A stretch of 6,074 nt of DNA from Bacteroidales bacterium (lineage in GTDB: Bacteria; Bacteroidota; Bacteroidia; Bacteroidales; JAOZMU01), in contig JAOZMU010000044.1 in assembly GCA_029934165.1 (NCBI GenBank), forward strand, positions 1 to 6,074, given 5' to 3'. The notes beneath the pieces were generated by a model. That model ran no database searches and was not told the DNA's origin. It was given only the letters and a program-made list of their open reading frames with translations. This document shows positions 1 through 3,200 of this stretch, piece after piece; the stretch's first letter is position 1, and each line of letters starts with the position of its first letter. The position numbers and the translations under genes are program-made.

Positions 1-209
1 AAACGCCTGTAAATCAACACCTTGTAAAATCCGCAAAAATTATTTAAACTACTGAATATTAGAGCAATATGTTTTTATACATTGGAAATGTCATACATAG
101 TATAAACTGTTATTTATTAGGAAATGTATATAGCTTATATTCAGGTTAATAACAACTCGAAAAAATCATAAATAAAAATAAATCTTATTATAAACCTAAC
201 CATTTTATC
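1..209. other. AT-rich upstream non-coding region
   Basis: No gene can be supported here. The stretch is strongly A+T rich and holds stops in all + frames. An in-frame TAA at 150-152 closes the reading frame upstream of the large gene, with no other in-frame ATG between it and base 210. There is no Shine-Dalgarno sequence before the start, only an A/T-rich leader at about 160-209, which is usual for Bacteroidota. I found no convincing TAnnTTTG plus TTTG promoter pair; the nearest matches are noted under rejected items. No terminator hairpin or tRNA was seen. The promoter of the large gene probably lies here, but I cannot place it. Confidence 0.7.
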
Positions 210-269
210 ATGAAAAAAAACTTGCTTTTTGCTGCACTATTGATGTTTTGTAGTAATTTTTTGTTTGGG
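210..269 (+). other. Signal peptide (Sec, signal peptidase I type)
   Basis: Residues 1-20 have a KK n-region, a hydrophobic core (LLFAALLMF) and a probable cleavage site after Gly20 in FLFG-QN, a form common in exported Bacteroidota proteins. Cys14 is preceded by Phe and Met rather than a lipobox, so a lipoprotein is unlikely. Cleavage would leave an N-terminal Gln21 on the pro-form. Confidence 0.85.
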
Positions 270-3200
270 CAAAATGTTTATTTGCCATTTACCGATGATG
301 GTGTCGGAAAACAACAGGAAAACATTATTCCAGACCGGACTATTGAGCCGACGCGTAGTGGCGTAACTGTTAGCTATTATTTTGATGGAAGTTTTGTTGC
401 AGAAAAATCTGTCAACGAAACCGACTATCAAATTATTCAAATCAAAGGCTTTTCGCCTATTGGTCAGGTTGGTGCGCCCGGTGTTCCGTCGCGTGCAGAT
501 TTGATTGCGATGCCTATTGGAGCAACTCCGAAAATAACGATTCTTTCGGTAAAATACATTGATTATGAGGGATATATGCTTCACCCTTCGCTAAAACCGG
601 CAAGAGACACCGAGGGTGCGCCAGAGCCTGAATTTGAGCGTAATGAGACAATTTATTCTACTGATGCGTTTTTTCCTTCGGAAATTGTCGAGACAGTCGA
701 AATTCAGAAAATGCGAGAAACACCAATTGCTATGGTGCAAATTTGCCCTGTACAATATAATCCTGTAACTAAAACATTAAGGGTTTATTCTGAAATTAAA
801 TACGGCGTAAGTTTTTCTGGTGGAAAAAGTTCTTTCGATTATTTAGCCAGCGATAACTCAAAACATTTTACTGATATTCTGAAATCTTCGGTTATCAACC
901 CTTCCTATATACCAGATGGTAAAGAAAGAGACCATAGTACAAAATCGGGGAAAGACTATATTATAATCTCTCACTCGGAATATGAAAGTGCTGCCAACGA
1001 CCTTGCTCAGTGGAAAAGACAACTTGGTTATAGTGTCGAGGTTGTTTCTGCATCGTCGTGGAGTGCCACGGAAGTGAAAGATGCAATTCATACTCGTTAT
1101 GCAAATTGGACTCCGAAACCAGATTATTTTGTAATTATTGGCGACCACGATGGCTCTTATGCTGTTCCGGGCGAAATTTATTATGACCCTTCTGATAACA
1201 AACCTTTTGCAACCGATTTATACTATGCTTGTATGGACGGCACTGGAGATTATATTCCGGATATGGCTCACGGACGTATTTCTGTTTCTTCGTTATCCGA
1301 AGCTAATGTTGTGATTCAGAAGATAATAAATTACGAAAAAACTCCTCCTACACAAGCATCGTATTACACAAACGGGCTTACTTGTGCTCAATATCAAGAT
1401 GATAATAACAATGGTTATGCCGATAGACGATTTCTTCAGACTGCCGAAAATGTTAAAGACTACTTGAGCGATGAGCAAGGATATGCGATGTCAAGAATTT
1501 ATTATTCTAACACTTCTGCCGATGTTACAACTCTGAGATATAATAATGATAACTATTCTACTGGCGAATTGCTTCCGGCAGAATTGCGTGATGCAGGGTT
1601 TAATTGGAGTGGTGGCGCTTCTGATATTACCTCTGCAATTAATGCGGGGAAATTTATGGTTTTGCACCGCGACCATGGTTACGTTGGTGGCAGTGGTTGG
1701 GCACATCCATATTACACAACATCTTCGATGACATCTTTGAGCAATGGCGAAAACTTGCCAGTTGTTTTTAGTATCAATTGCCACACTGGTGAATTTAGGC
1801 TGAGTAATTGCTTTGCCGAAAAAATCTTACGCATGGAAAACAAAGGAGCTGTTGGCGTTGTAGGAGCTGCATATTATAGTTATAGCGGACACAATGACGG
1901 AATTGTAGCCGGAATGTTTGATGCTATTTGGCCAGACCCCGGGCTTACTTTTGAGTTTGGAGATGGTGGTGTTAGCAATCCTCCTGCATCTTCGCCGCCA
2001 GCAGCTATTTACACGATGGGCGATGTTGTAAATCAGGGTTTAATCCGAATGATGGAAACTTGGGCGTATTGGAGTAGTAGTTTTGAATATACTCACCAGC
2101 TATTTCATTATTTTGGCGACCCAACGATGAAAATATGGACTGCAAATCCTAATTCAAGTGTAATTGCAGCAACACACTCATCGTCAATAGATTATACGGA
2201 AAACTCTTTTTCCATCACGGGTTCAACCACAAACGCTCTTGCAACTCTTGTATATGAAGGACGAATTTTAGGACAAGTAGTTCTTGATGGCTCCGGAGAA
2301 GGAACAATATCATACTCAATTACAAATAACACAGGAGATGTTGTTCTTACGGTATCTAATTATAACTCAAAACCTTACACATCGAATTTAACGATTACTG
2401 GTTCTGGTAATTTCCTTCCAGAAGTAGCTACTTCCGATGCAGGAAGCGTTACTGGAGAATCGGCTGTTTTGAACGGCGAAATAGTTGATGCAAATAGCGG
2501 AACAGTTTCGGAAAGCGGTTTTGTTTATAGTACAACCATCGACCCTGTTATTGATGGTGTTGGTGTTACAAAAATTACCACTTCGCCATTGGTTGGTAGC
2601 GGAACATTCGATTTAACTGCTACTGGATTATTAGGAAATTCAAAATACTATTTTAGGGCTTTTGCCACGACGGAAAGTGGTACGGGCTATGGTGAAACAT
2701 ATTGGTTTACAACTCTTTGTGGAACAGCTTTACTTCCTTTTACCGAAGATTTTGAAGGCACATTCTTGCCAGACTGTTGGAGTATTGATAATTCGGATGG
2801 GAACAAAACATGGGAGCGAAACACAAGTGCATCAGGAAACGGCGGAAGTACGGCTGCTGCTTATGTAGAATGTGTTAGTTATTCTGCCCGAGGACAAACC
2901 GATGCTCTTATAACACCTAATATTAACCTGACTTCTGTTTTTGCAGCAAGCCTTGAGTTTAATGTTGCACATAGGAGATACAGTTCTTCTTATTCTGAAA
3001 CTTTAAATGTATTGGTTTCAACAAATGATGGTACAGATTGGACTTCTGTTTATACCAAATCGGGTACAGATTTAGCAACAGGAGACTATCAAACTGGTGA
3101 TTTTACTCCATCTGTTGCCAGTGACTGGCGACTTGAAACTGTTGATTTGACAACTTATGCCGGACAAACTGTTATGTTGAAATTTGAATTAACAAATGAT

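Noticed and set aside
2..55. Possible 3' tails of an upstream gene (frame ending TGA at 53-55, or frame ending TAA at 45-47)
   Set aside because: Both give only 14-17 residues with no recognisable pattern, and nothing chooses between them.
78..85. TACATTGG as a Bacteroidota -7 promoter element (consensus TAnnTTTG); also TATATTCA at 136-143
   Set aside because: One and two mismatches respectively, and no TTTG -33 element at the right distance. In such AT-rich DNA these matches are expected by chance.
84..127. GGAAATGT repeated at 84-91 and 120-127 as a possible operator
   Set aside because: Only two short 8-base matches in an AT-rich region, not palindromic and with no known regulator link.
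249..254. Cys14 in the signal sequence as a lipoprotein attachment site
   Set aside because: The preceding residues are L-M-F. A lipobox needs a small residue (Gly, Ala or Ser) before the Cys, and a signal peptidase I site after Gly20 fits better.
237..1148. Reverse-strand open frames at 237-584 and 858-1148, and similar ones at 1293-1478, 1491-1784, 5457-5648 and 5798-6061
   Set aside because: They lie opposite the large gene, overlap clearly recognisable domains, and their translations show no family signature and low-complexity composition. They are shadows of the coding strand.
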